From contig JADIYM010000003.1 of NCBI GenBank assembly GCA_016705245.1, forward strand, positions 124,001-188,000: 64,000 bases of DNA, read 5' to 3'. Source of the DNA: Blastocatellia bacterium (GTDB lineage: Bacteria; Acidobacteriota; Blastocatellia; UBA7656; JADIYM01). Positions 36,623 through 45,361 of this stretch are shown here, piece by piece; the stretch's first letter is position 1; the number at the start of each line of letters is the position of its first letter. The notes beneath the pieces are model-generated. The model worked only from the letters and a program-made list of their open reading frames with translations. It made no database searches and was not told where the DNA came from. Both the position numbers and the translations under genes were made by a program.

Positions 36623-38266
36623 GTGAGCGATCGAGTACTCGTCATCGGCCTTGATGGCGCGACGTGGACGGCCCTCGACCCGTTGATGGCCGAGGGGCGG
36701 ATGCCGGCCCTCGCATCGCTCGTCGAGCGCGGCTTCCGGGCTCCGCTCGAAAGTACGGTGCCGCCGGTCACGGCGCCGGCGTGGTCCTCGTTCATCACGG
36801 GACAGAATCCGGGCCGCCACGGAATCTACCAGTTCTACGAGATAGATCCCTGGAGCGAACGCGCGCTCGGGCGGGGCGCCGAAACCTTCCTCGCCGAGCC
36901 AGGCGTCGTCGTCAACGGCAAGGCGCTCGGCGGCCCAAAGCTCTGGGAGGTCGCCAGCGACGCCGGCAAGCGATGCGTCACGATCAACCTGCCGATGACC
37001 TATCCGCCATCGCCGATCAACGGGCTGATGGTCACCGACATGCTCACGCCTCCCGGCTCAAAGCGGTTCACGACGCCGCCGGAGCTTGCCGACGACTTGA
37101 CCGACTATGAGATCGATCTGACGCCGCGCGAGAAGGACTTCTCGTCGTCGGACGATGCGTTTCTGACTCGGGCCGAACAGGTCCTCGACAAGCGTGGCCG
37201 GGCGATCCAGAAACTCTTCGAGCGGGAGCAGTGGGATCTCTTCGTCGCGATCTTCACCGAAACTGATCGAATCCAGCATCGATACTGGCAGTACCTGGAT
37301 CCAGCTCTCGCGTGGAGCCACGGGCCCGAGCTGGAGGAAGTGCGCCTGCGCGTCGTTGCGCTTTACGAGCGGCTGGACGGTCACCTCGGACGTCTGCTCG
37401 ATGCCGCCGGCGACCGCTACCGCATCGTGCTCGCGTCCGACCACGGGTTCGGCTCCGCCGCGTTCCGCCGCATCAACATGCCCGTCCTTGCCGGTGCCAT
37501 CGGGCTTGGCGGCAAGCCTGCGGCGTCCTCGCGACTCGCGAAGTTCGGGATCACGAAGAAACGTCTCTACAAATACCTCGGCTTTCTCGTGCCCGACGGG
37601 CGGCTTCGAAACGCCGAGCGAATGGCGCGCGACCGCGCCTTGCGCGACGTGAAGGGCAAACTCGTAAAGCTGCACGACTACATCGGCGGAGTCTGGATTC
37701 ACGCAGCTTCGCGTGGAGGTCCGGTGCCCGACGACGAAGTGCCGAAGTTCCGCGACAGCATCATCGAACGGCTCCGATCCCTCATCAACCAGGGGACCGG
37801 TACGCCCATCGTCTCGGGTGCCCTGCCGCGCGAGATGGTCTTCACTGGCGAACGGGTATCGAGCGCCCCGGACGTCATCTTCTTTCTCGACGACCGATAC
37901 GGCCTCGATCCGACGCCTCACGAACAGGCGCTCATCTATAAGTGGGACCCGCCGAACTCGGGCACACACCGGTCTGACGGAATTTTCCTGGTGGCCGGCG
38001 ACGGGGTCTCGAAAGGCGACCCGGCCACACCGCTTCGCATCGAGGACTGCGCGCCGACGATCCTGCACCTGCTCGGACTGCCCGTTCCGGGCGCGATGGA
38101 TGGTCGCGTGATCGTCGAGGCCTTCGGCGCCGAGTTTCTCGCGTCGCGTCCGGTGCAGATTTCCGGAGGCAAATACACGGCCTCGACCGGCGCCGGCGCC
38201 TGGGATTCGGACGACGACCAGGCCGAGATCATGGAGCGGCTTCGCGGGATCGGGTACGTGGAGTGA
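36623..38266 (+). CDS. AP-superfamily phosphodiesterase 3
   Basis: A 547-residue third paralogue. Motifs: IGLDGATW, TETDRIQHRYW, ASDHGFG and GTHRSDGIF give the usual Asp/Thr/His set. The C-terminus is EIMERLRGIGYVE. It diverges more from the other two (for example a longer middle region), so it may act on a different substrate. The start is GTG 36623. Its TGA overlaps the next GT4 by 4 bp. Confidence 0.91.
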   Translation: MSDRVLVIGLDGATWTALDPLMAEGRMPALASLVERGFRAPLESTVPPVTAPAWSSFITGQNPGRHGIYQFYEIDPWSERALGRGAETFLAEPGVVVNGKALGGPKLWEVASDAGKRCVTINLPMTYPPSPINGLMVTDMLTPPGSKRFTTPPELADDLTDYEIDLTPREKDFSSSDDAFLTRAEQVLDKRGRAIQKLFEREQWDLFVAIFTETDRIQHRYWQYLDPALAWSHGPELEEVRLRVVALYERLDGHLGRLLDAAGDRYRIVLASDHGFGSAAFRRINMPVLAGAIGLGGKPAASSRLAKFGITKKRLYKYLGFLVPDGRLRNAERMARDRALRDVKGKLVKLHDYIGGVWIHAASRGGPVPDDEVPKFRDSIIERLRSLINQGTGTPIVSGALPREMVFTGERVSSAPDVIFFLDDRYGLDPTPHEQALIYKWDPPNSGTHRSDGIFLVAGDGVSKGDPATPLRIEDCAPTILHLLGLPVPGAMDGRVIVEAFGAEFLASRPVQISGGKYTASTGAGAWDSDDDQAEIMERLRGIGYVE

Positions 38267-39429
38267 GCGGACGCGACGTACGCTCGCCGGCGAGTCGGAA
38301 GCGTCGCGCCGAACGTCCGGTTGTCGCGATCGCCGTCGACCGGCTCGACCGTCGACGCCACACGTTTGGCTTGCTGCTCGAGCATCTCGTCCGTTCACTG
38401 CGCACAGAGGCGATGGACCTCGACATAGTCCTCGTTCGCGATCGGCAACGAACTGACATCCTCGTCGACGGCGTTCGCGAGATTTTCGTACCGGCGGCGC
38501 TCTCTCGGACGTCGGCGTACGCACGGCTCGTTCCCCTTTGGCTGGCCCGTCACGGGGTGTCGCTCGTCCACTTTCCGTTCCTTTTCGCGCCGGCGACGTG
38601 GGCCGGAACTTCGCTCCGCCGCGTCGTGACGATCCACGGCGCCTCCAGGGCCGCGCTCGACGACGACCTGGTCTCGAAGTTCTCGGAGGCGGAACTGGCG
38701 CGGACGCGGCGACGGCTCGGCGCCTTCGATCGCGTGCTCACGGTTTCCGAATCGGCGAAGCGCGAAGTCGTCGAGCACTATCGCGTGCCCCAGGATCGCG
38801 TGACGGTCGTCTACAACGGTGTCGGTGATTCGTTTCGGCCCGGCGCCTCGAGCGACCTTGCGCTGGCGAAATACGGCCTGCGCCGTCCGTATATCCTGAC
38901 CATCTCGACGATCAAGCCGAAGAAGAACGTCCTTGAATCCGTGCGCGCATTTGCACGGCTGCGCGAGAGACATCCGGACATGCCGCATCAGCTCGCGCTC
39001 GTCGGATACACGATGCCCGGATACACCGAGGTCGCCGACGAGATCCGTGCGCTCGGGTTGTCGGATCACGTCGTCACGACCGGCTGGACCGAGAGCGCGG
39101 ACATCCCCGCACTTTATGCTGGCGCCGATCTCGTCCTGTTTCCAAGCCTGCACGAGGGTTTCGGCCTGCCGGTCGTCGAGGGGATGGCGAGCGGGGTGCC
39201 GGTCGTCGCGTCGAACGTCTGTTCGATTCCGGAGGTGGGAGGCGATGCGATCCTCACGTTCGATCCGTCGAACCTAGATGACATCGTCGCCACGGCGGAA
39301 CGCGCGCTGTTCGATCCGTCGACGCGAGCCGTGCTCGTTGAACGCGGCCTCGAGCGCGCGGCGAGGTTCACCTGGACTGAGGCCGCGCGGAAGACTGCCG
39401 CCGTCTATCGCGAGTTGCTCGCACGGTAA
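38263..39429 (+). CDS. GT4 glycosyltransferase
   Basis: A 388-residue GT-B enzyme related to the 33176 protein: AVDRLDRRRHTFGLLLEHL near the N-terminus, ISTIKPKKNV at the domain junction and FPSLHEGFGLPVVEGMASG at the donor site. Again it directly follows a phosphodiesterase, repeating the phosphodiesterase-GT4 pair. GTG 38263 overlaps the previous stop. Confidence 0.92.
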   Translation: MSGRDVRSPASRKRRAERPVVAIAVDRLDRRRHTFGLLLEHLVRSLRTEAMDLDIVLVRDRQRTDILVDGVREIFVPAALSRTSAYARLVPLWLARHGVSLVHFPFLFAPATWAGTSLRRVVTIHGASRAALDDDLVSKFSEAELARTRRRLGAFDRVLTVSESAKREVVEHYRVPQDRVTVVYNGVGDSFRPGASSDLALAKYGLRRPYILTISTIKPKKNVLESVRAFARLRERHPDMPHQLALVGYTMPGYTEVADEIRALGLSDHVVTTGWTESADIPALYAGADLVLFPSLHEGFGLPVVEGMASGVPVVASNVCSIPEVGGDAILTFDPSNLDDIVATAERALFDPSTRAVLVERGLERAARFTWTEAARKTAAVYRELLAR

Positions 39430-39491
39430 GTGTGAGCGCGGATCCGATCCGTGTTCCATCCGTGCTCTTCTGTGGACCATACTCTGGATCA

Positions 39492-40791
39492 ATGCCGCTT
39501 CGAGTCCTGCTGACCTGCAAGTACCTGCCCCCCGAAGCCGAAGGTGGAGGCGCGCTCACCGTCCACGCGCTCGCGCTCGCGCTCGCGCGCGAGGGACTCG
39601 ACGTCACGATCCTCAAGGCCCGTGCCGAGTCCCGGCCGGACCCTGACGCGTGGGCTGGACTCAAGGTAGTCGAGACCGAATATCGGGATCGCTTCGACTA
39701 TCGAGCGAAGGGGCTGCCCGACTTCTACGGCCACCTCGTCGCGAAGGCCTTCAATCACCGCTCCTACCGACGGGCCTTGCGTGAGCTCGTCGAGACGGAA
39801 CCGTTCGATCTCGTACACGCGCAGAACCACACGACCGCGCTCGCCGCAGCATCACTGCGATCGCAGAACGGGCTGCCCCTCGCCGCGACTCTGCGCGGCC
39901 ACGGTCTCTGGTGTTTCGTGCTCGGCAAGGCCCTGCCGGACGGCAGTCCGTGCTCGGGGTGCATCACCGCAAACCAGATCCCGTGCGTTTCTGCGACGAG
40001 CGCCGTGACGCCGCCGACCGTGATTCCGAAACTTGCGTCGATGAAGGCGTGGATGAGATTCCAGGACCGTTTGGCGCGCCATATCGATCTCATGTTGCCG
40101 ATCAGCACCATGATGGCGAACGAGGCGACGCGTTATGACCGCCCCGCGCGCGTCATCCCGGATTTCGTTGCCGACCTTGCAACGTCGAACGGACTCGTGC
40201 CGGAAGCCGTCCGCAAGGCGACGTCGGACCGAGTACCGGGAGAGCGCATCGCACTCTATGCGGGCCGGCTCGCGCCGAACAAAGGCCTCGATCTCGTGCT
40301 CGAAGCGGCCGCCGAACGGCCCGACTGGACATTCCTCATTGCCGGCGACGAAACGCGCGGCGACTATCCCGCAGTTCTCCACCGACGCACCGACGAACGT
40401 GGTCTGGCGAACGTGCGTTACCTCGGGTGGATCGCAAACGCCGAGATGCCGGCGGTTTACGATTCAGTGGACGTCGTGCTCCTTCCCTTTCTTCGTCCCG
40501 AACCGCTCAGTCGAGGCATGGTCGAGGGCGCTCGCGCGCGGGCGCGCGCTCGCGGCGACGGCGCACGGCGGACCGCTCGACGCGGTGACTGACGGCGAGA
40601 ACGGCGTCCTCTTCGCACCAACCGCGGCCGGCCTGATCGACGCACTCGACAGGCTCTCGGCAGCCGATCTCGCCGCCATGGGATCCGAGTCCCGCCGGGT
40701 TTACGAATCGCGATTCCATCCGGATCGCGTCGTTCGTGACCACCTAGAAGCCTACGATTGGCTCATGCAGAACGCAGTGAGGTACCCGTGA
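39492..40791 (+). CDS. GT4 glycosyltransferase (frameshifted in this sequence)
   Basis: About 432 residues when one extra G in the GGG run 40526-40528 is removed. The N-terminal part has LLTCKYLPPEAEGGG and GSPCSGC; the GT-B C-terminal domain starts near IALYAGRLAPNKGLDLVLEA. Past the indel the frame continues ALARGRALAATAHGGPLDAV to the natural stop at 40791. It differs from the neighbouring GT4s (GGG loop, Cys-rich SPCSGC). ATG 39492 has only a weak ribosome site, and a 62-bp gap separates it from the previous gene. Confidence 0.87.
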
Positions 40792-41903
40792 CCGATTCCG
40801 AGCACATTCTCGGCGCCCATCTCGGGCTGGTGGCAACGGGTACGTTCGACGACCCGACCGGCATCGGAACCTACACCCGACAACTCGCCATGCGCCTTCC
40901 CGGACGCATCGCCGACTTCGTCTGTGTCCGTGACGAGAAGGACGACTCGCCCGAATTTCTCTCCGGAACGCTCGTGCTGCCGCGGTCCATGCGCCTCGGT
41001 GCGATTCGCCGTATTGCTGCGCCGTTCTACATGGCGTGGAAGGGATTCGACCTGCTCCATTTTCCGTCGGAGCCCGATCTGTACCTGCTGCGTTCGGGCC
41101 GCGCGAAGACTGTCGTGACGATTCACGGCCTCGCGTCGATTCGACTGCCGGCCGAACTCCACGAGAAGCTGCCGCGCCGCGCGCAGTTGAAGTACCGACA
41201 TCTGCTCGAGGGAACCGATCACATCGTGACCGTCTCGGAGAGCTCGAAGCGCGACATCATCGAGGTGTATGGCATTCCGTCCGAGAAGATCACGGTCGTC
41301 TATAACGGCATCGACGAGGTTTTCAATCTCGACGCCGCCGAACTGCCGAGAATCGACACGGGCGATCGGCCGTACCTGCTTTCGGTGTGCGCCATGCTCG
41401 CGAAAAAGAATGTCCGTGCGATCGTCCTGGCGCTTGCCGCGCTCAAGGAGCGCGGACTTCCGCATCGACTCGTGCACATCGGTCCGCCTGGACCGGCGCA
41501 GGAGGCGGTGGAGGCCGAGGTGCGCCGTTTCAACCTTCGCGCCGACGTCGAGTTCAAGGGGTATGTTTCGAAGGATGAGCTCGCCGCTTATTACCACTCG
41601 GCCGATGCGTTGCTGTTCCCGTCCTTTCACGAGGGCTTTGGCATTCCTATTGTCGAGGCCATGGCATCCGGCTGTCCGGTCGTGACCTCAACGGCGTTTT
41701 CGATGCCGGAGATCGCGGGTGACGCCGCTCTGCTCGTGGATCCGTACAACGTCGAATCGCTTATCTCGGTCACGCACCGGCTCCTGACGAATCGTTCGCT
41801 CAGGCAGGAGATGGTCGAGCTGGGACTGCAGCGAGCGCGGCGATTCTCGTGGAACCGTTGCGCGGACGAAACCGTCGCGGTGTATCGTGACGTCCTGAAA
41901 TGA
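40788..41903 (+). CDS. GT4 glycosyltransferase
   Basis: A 371-residue GT-B enzyme: HLGLVATGTFDDPTGIGTY near the N-terminus, LSVCAMLAKKNVRAIV at the junction and FPSFHEGFGIPIVEAMASG at the donor site. GTG 40788 forms a GTGA overlap with the previous stop; the ATG at 40758 would extend into that gene. Its own stop overlaps the next GT2 (ATGA). Confidence 0.92.
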   Translation: MTDSEHILGAHLGLVATGTFDDPTGIGTYTRQLAMRLPGRIADFVCVRDEKDDSPEFLSGTLVLPRSMRLGAIRRIAAPFYMAWKGFDLLHFPSEPDLYLLRSGRAKTVVTIHGLASIRLPAELHEKLPRRAQLKYRHLLEGTDHIVTVSESSKRDIIEVYGIPSEKITVVYNGIDEVFNLDAAELPRIDTGDRPYLLSVCAMLAKKNVRAIVLALAALKERGLPHRLVHIGPPGPAQEAVEAEVRRFNLRADVEFKGYVSKDELAAYYHSADALLFPSFHEGFGIPIVEAMASGCPVVTSTAFSMPEIAGDAALLVDPYNVESLISVTHRLLTNRSLRQEMVELGLQRARRFSWNRCADETVAVYRDVLK

Positions 41904-42835
41904 CCGATCGCACGGCGGCCGCACCTCGACTCGTCGTCGTCACGCTCAACTGGAACGGGGCGGACGACACGATTGCGTGTCTCGACAGCATCGAGAGCTC
42001 CCGCCCGGAAGACGTCGAGGTCATCGTCGTCGACAACGGCTCGAACGACGAGGATGTGCTGCGAGTCGTTCAGGCGACCTTCTCCAGGAAGTGGGTGACG
42101 CTCGTACGCAATCCCGAAAACCTCGGCTTTACCGGGGGCTCCAACATCGGGATCACGATTGCGCTCGAGCGCGGTGCGAGCGCCGTGATGCTTCTCAACA
42201 ACGACGCGCGCGTCGAGCGAGGTGCGTTTGCCACGCTCCTTGACTACCTCGCTGCAAGCCCGGAAGCGGGTCTCGTCTCTCCGCTCATTCTCGACGAATC
42301 AGGTGACCGAATCTGGGCGGCCGGCGGTGTTCGGGCGCGCCGCGAGGTCGTCTGTCGGCTTGGACTTGCGAGGCGGCCGGTCGCGGAAGCGCCGGCCTCG
42401 CCGTTCTCGAGTTATGCGCTCATCGGCTGCGCGATCGTTGTGCGGGCCGAAGTCATCGAGCGCGTCGGTCAACTCGACAACGACTACTTCGCATATCTCG
42501 AAGACATAGATTATTCGGTTCGCGTGCGCGAGGCCGGCTGGCGGCTCGACGTCGTACCGGCCGCGCGCGTTCGGCATCGTGTCTCTGGCGCTTCGGGCGG
42601 AGGATACACGCCGCTGCGCAGTTACCTGCTCGGCCGCGGGACCGCCCTTTTCGTGCGGAAGCGCGGGGCGCTCGACCAGCGACTCGGGTTCGCCATCGCA
42701 GCGCCGCTTGGTCTGCTCGCGGCGCTCGTTCGCGAGGTGCCGCGGGGCAACGGCGCAGCCGTCGTCGCGAAGCTCAGGGGGTACATCGATGGCCTGCTCG
42801 CGCGACGTGTCGACGCGAGGTATCTGCGGCGCTGA
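41900..42835 (+). CDS. GT2 glycosyltransferase, rhamnosyltransferase-like
   Basis: A 311-residue GT-A enzyme: VVTLNWNGADDTIACL, VDNGSND, the LLNNDARV acidic motif and YLEDIDYSVRVREAGW. This set is typical of GT2 family sugar transferases such as rhamnosyltransferases; the donor is unknown. One or two weak hydrophobic segments lie near the C-terminus (FAIAAPLGLLAAL). It is the last gene of the 29.6-42.8 kb operon. Confidence 0.92.
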   Translation: MTDRTAAAPRLVVVTLNWNGADDTIACLDSIESSRPEDVEVIVVDNGSNDEDVLRVVQATFSRKWVTLVRNPENLGFTGGSNIGITIALERGASAVMLLNNDARVERGAFATLLDYLAASPEAGLVSPLILDESGDRIWAAGGVRARREVVCRLGLARRPVAEAPASPFSSYALIGCAIVVRAEVIERVGQLDNDYFAYLEDIDYSVRVREAGWRLDVVPAARVRHRVSGASGGGYTPLRSYLLGRGTALFVRKRGALDQRLGFAIAAPLGLLAALVREVPRGNGAAVVAKLRGYIDGLLARRVDARYLRR

Positions 42836-42891
42836 CGGTACGCCCGTATATGGACTGGTCAGAGCAGTGCACTGCGAGCGGTTGTCGTTGC

Positions 42892-43659
42892 CTACAACCC
42901 CTCCATCTTCTCGCCCACGCGCCTGAGCGTTGCGATGATGAGCACGAGGATGGGCGGTAACAATACTGCTCCCATCATTGCGTCCTTCGGGAACCCCCCG
43001 CCTGAGAACGCGCCGCCGGACGCCATGTCGAGCAGCACTCCGGCCGCGAGCGACCCGCCATACCCGACTCCAATAAACGTGAGAGCCGTGGCTCGGGCAA
43101 ATGGCTTCGATGGCGGTTCCTCGAGCGTCGTGACACTCGGAGCTGGCGGCCGATACGTGTAGTGCTCGAGCGCGCGCCGGATTACCGTAAGAAGGTAGAA
43201 GATCCCAATGAGCGAGAAGACGCCGGCACCGACGGCAACCGGCCACTCCGACGGCGCGAATCGCAACGGCTTGACGAGCGCGAAGATGAATGTCGACAGG
43301 AAGAGCGTTACGAGCACCGTCACTATCTGACCGCGCGTATGCGTCTCGCGGCGGTCTTCCTCGATCATGTCGTCGACGATACGGTTGATCTTTCGCTGAT
43401 AGGCGACCACCTGCTGGCGATGCGACGCGTAGAACGTGATCGGAGTGACCTGTACGGTCTCACCACGGTCGTACTGCGCGCGCTTCTCGGGATCGATGAG
43501 GATCCGATACGCTTCGGTGACCTTGGCGAATTCGGCGGCGGTTTCCGGCGATCGGCTCGTGTCGGGATGGACGGTGCGCACGAGTCGGCGGTATGCCGAC
43601 CGGATGTCCTTGGTGGACGCATTGGGCGGCACGCCGAGCCGCTTGTATAGATCGTCCAT
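42892..43659 (-). CDS. J-domain protein with four membrane helices
   Basis: A 255-residue protein: an N-terminal J domain (residues 1-70, YKRLGVPPNASTKDIRSAYR, HPD in TVHPDTS) and four predicted membrane helices starting near GQIVTVLVTLFLSTFIFALV. J domains stimulate DnaK; the membrane part suggests recruitment of DnaK to the inner membrane. A GGAG site precedes ATG 43659. It is convergent with the glycan operon and divergent from the peroxiredoxin gene. Confidence 0.9.
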   Translation of the reverse strand: MDDLYKRLGVPPNASTKDIRSAYRRLVRTVHPDTSRSPETAAEFAKVTEAYRILIDPEKRAQYDRGETVQVTPITFYASHRQQVVAYQRKINRIVDDMIEEDRRETHTRGQIVTVLVTLFLSTFIFALVKPLRFAPSEWPVAVGAGVFSLIGIFYLLTVIRRALEHYTYRPPAPSVTTLEEPPSKPFARATALTFIGVGYGGSLAAGVLLDMASGGAFSGGGFPKDAMMGAVLLPPILVLIIATLRRVGEKMEGL

Positions 43660-43875
43660 CGGTCTGCTCCACGGGTGGGGGGCGGTGGATGGCCGGTGGG
43701 GCCGCTCCGGATTCCGGCGGCTGAAGCCGCTCGCGGCATTGTACTTGCCGGTCCACATGACGCGCAATTCGGGCCCTCGTTTGCGTGTTATACTCGGCGG
43801 CGAAACGCGGCGCGAAGACCACGCCGACGCCTTCGCGCACCCTCGCAACGCTCCAACCTTTCGAGGAAAACCACC

Positions 43876-44331
43876 ATGCTGAGTCCAGGACAGAGCGCAC
43901 CGGCCTTTACGGTCGAGACGCACGAGGGCAATACGGTCTCGCTTGCGGACTACGCCGGCAAGAACGTGCTCCTCTGGTTCTATCCGAAGGCCGACACACC
44001 TGGCTGAACGATCGAAGGCAATGGATTCCGTGATCGAATCCAACAATTCGACGATCGTCAGTGCCAGGTTTTCGGCGTCAGTTTCGATACGAAGGAAGAA
44101 AACAACGCCTTCGCCTGCAAGTTCACCTTTCCCTTCCCGCTCCTCTGCGACACAACACGCGCGATGGGGCTTGCCTACGGTGCCGCCGACTCGGCCGATG
44201 CCGGGTACCCCAAACGAATCTCCTATCTGATTGGTCCCGAAGGTACGATCCTCGTCTCGTACGACAAGGTCGACCCGACCGGACACCCGGATCAGGTGCT
44301 TGCCGACCTCGATCGATTGGCCTCCGCTTGA
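43876..44331 (+). CDS. bcp: Peroxiredoxin Q/BCP selenoprotein (in-frame TGA = Sec44)
   Basis: The 151-residue reading frame has an in-frame TGA at 44005-44007, exactly at the peroxidatic position: LLWFYPKADTPG-U-TIEGNGFRD. BCP/PrxQ proteins have Cys here in TPGCT. After the TGA the same frame runs on with strong BCP features (VFGVSFDTKEENNAFA, FPFPLLCDTTRAMGLAYG, ISYLIGPEGTILVSY) to TGA 44329-44331. A SECIS-like stem-loop lies 14 bp after the codon. The enzyme would reduce hydroperoxides with selenocysteine as nucleophile. Cysteines remain at QCQ, ACK and LLCD for possible resolution. GAGGA precedes ATG 43876; TATACT at 43790-43795 may be a -10. Confidence 0.85.
44022..44042 (+). promoter_or_regulatory. 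Bacterial SECIS-like stem-loop
   Basis: TGGATTC (44022-44028) pairs perfectly with GAATCCA (44036-44042) around the 7-nt loop CGTGATC. The loop starts 21 nt after the TGA and has G at its second position followed by U, as described for SelB-binding bacterial SECIS elements. It lies inside the conserved coding region GFRDRIQ. Confidence 0.75.
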
Positions 44332-44357
44332 ACGGGTCGGGGCCACGGTGGTATCCT
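44328..44357 (+). promoter_or_regulatory. Possible promoter of the CarD-family gene
   Basis: TTGAAC (44328-44333) and TATCCT (44352-44357) are 18 bp apart, with a TG two bases before the -10 (extended -10). It overlaps the peroxiredoxin stop codon. A 10-bp inverted repeat (44338-44347 / 44402-44411) spans the presumed leader. Confidence 0.35.
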
Positions 44358-44411
44358 GCGAGTGGACACCGGTACGATCAGCATGCGTCCTCTCTCTTCA
44401 TCGTGGCCCCG
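44338..44411 (+). other. Inverted repeat in the CarD leader
   Basis: CGGGGCCACG (44338-44347) and CGTGGCCCCG (44402-44411) are exact complements with a 54-nt loop, located between the peroxiredoxin stop and the CarD-family start. It could fold the 5' leader or terminate the upstream transcript; no T run follows. Confidence 0.4.
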
Positions 44412-44489
44412 TTCCGAGTGTCCTCCAGTCGTAGTACCCCGTCTTTCAGTCAATCCTCTCGTAGCTCCGTAACTCGGTAGGAGGTGTTT

Positions 44490-45023
44490 GTGGGTTTCAA
44501 AGTGGGCGAGAAGGTCGTGTACCCGAACCATGGCATCGGCGTCATTCAGGAGATCACCGTTCGCGAGAGTGTCGAGTTCTACAAACTCGTGCTCATGGAA
44601 GGCGGTGACTCGCACGTTCAGGTCCCGGTCGCGAAGGCCGACGAAGTTGGACTCAGGCCGCCGATCAAGTCGAAGGAATGCGAACGGCTCATGAAGCTGC
44701 TTGGCGAGAATTTCGCCGCACCTCCATCGGATTGGAAGGACCGCTACAAGGAATTCCTCGAGAAGATGCGAACGGGCGACATCTTCACTGTTGCAGAGGT
44801 ACTGAAGACCCTGACATACCTCAGCCTTCGGAAACCGCTCTCGTTCCGTGAGAAACGGCTCCTCGAGCGCGCACGGTTCCTTGTCGTCAGCGAAATCGCG
44901 ATGGTTGGCCGCAAGCCGATCGCCACGATCGAGATCGTCGTCGACGAGGCGTTGACGAAGGCCTGCTCGAAGCACAATAACGGCGAGGATCAGGTCGTAG
45001 CCGCTGTGGCCGCCGCCCGGTAG
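44490..45023 (+). CDS. carD: CarD/CdnL-family RNA polymerase-binding regulator
   Basis: A 177-residue protein. The N-terminal Tudor-like RNA polymerase interaction domain reads KVGEKVVYPNHGIGVIQEI; the C-terminal helical domain (DWKDRYKEFLEKMRTGD, FREKRLLERARFLVVSEIA) is typical of CdnL. Such proteins stabilise open promoter complexes at rRNA and housekeeping promoters. GTG 44490 lies five bases after AGGAGG (44479-44484); the GTG at 44484 overlaps that site and is rejected. A strong hairpin follows the gene. Confidence 0.94.
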   Translation: MGFKVGEKVVYPNHGIGVIQEITVRESVEFYKLVLMEGGDSHVQVPVAKADEVGLRPPIKSKECERLMKLLGENFAAPPSDWKDRYKEFLEKMRTGDIFTVAEVLKTLTYLSLRKPLSFREKRLLERARFLVVSEIAMVGRKPIATIEIVVDEALTKACSKHNNGEDQVVAAVAAAR

Positions 45024-45032
45024 CCGGACTTT

Positions 45033-45062
45033 CAGAGCCGGGGGCGAAGGCTCCCGGCTCTG
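45033..45062. terminator. Hairpin terminator after carD
   Basis: CAGAGCCGGG (45033-45042) pairs perfectly with CCCGGCTCTG (45053-45062), ten bases after the carD stop. No clear T run, so factor-independent termination is uncertain. Confidence 0.6.
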
Positions 45063-45077
45063 ACTTGCCTACGAGTG

Positions 45078-45355
45078 TCCGCAGGCCTGCTCGCTACCGC
45101 TCTCGGTTCTGATGCGTAGGACTTTCCGCCGGAATGCTCCCCGTTCCTCGAGCCGCGAACGGTAGCGAGCGCCCCACGGACGGTGCCTGAAACCGCAGAT
45201 TCGTCGTTGCGGAAGGACAGAAGTGATCGGTATCGGTCGACCGTCCGCAGGCCGCTCGCTACTGCTCGCGGTTCTGATGCGTACGGCCGTAGATGCGCGT
45301 TCACGGTCACGAGTATCAGAGCCGCGAGCGGTAGCGAGCAGGCTTGCGGACGGAG
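45078..45355. repeat. REP-like palindrome cluster (variant family)
   Basis: Four units with the core GCTCGCTACCGCTCTCGGTT or its complement lie near 45078-45117, 45149-45171 (inverted), 45241-45290 and 45314-45355 (inverted). They resemble the RAYT-linked REPs (GCTCGCGGTACTGAT) but read GGTTCTGATGCGTA. The gap 45024-45361 has no supported gene. Confidence 0.75.
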
Positions 45356-45361
45356 TGAACG

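Noticed and set aside
44005..44007. Peroxiredoxin as a truncated 43-residue pseudogene
   Set aside because: The same frame continues with full conservation, and a SECIS-like stem lies at the right distance; recoding is the better explanation.
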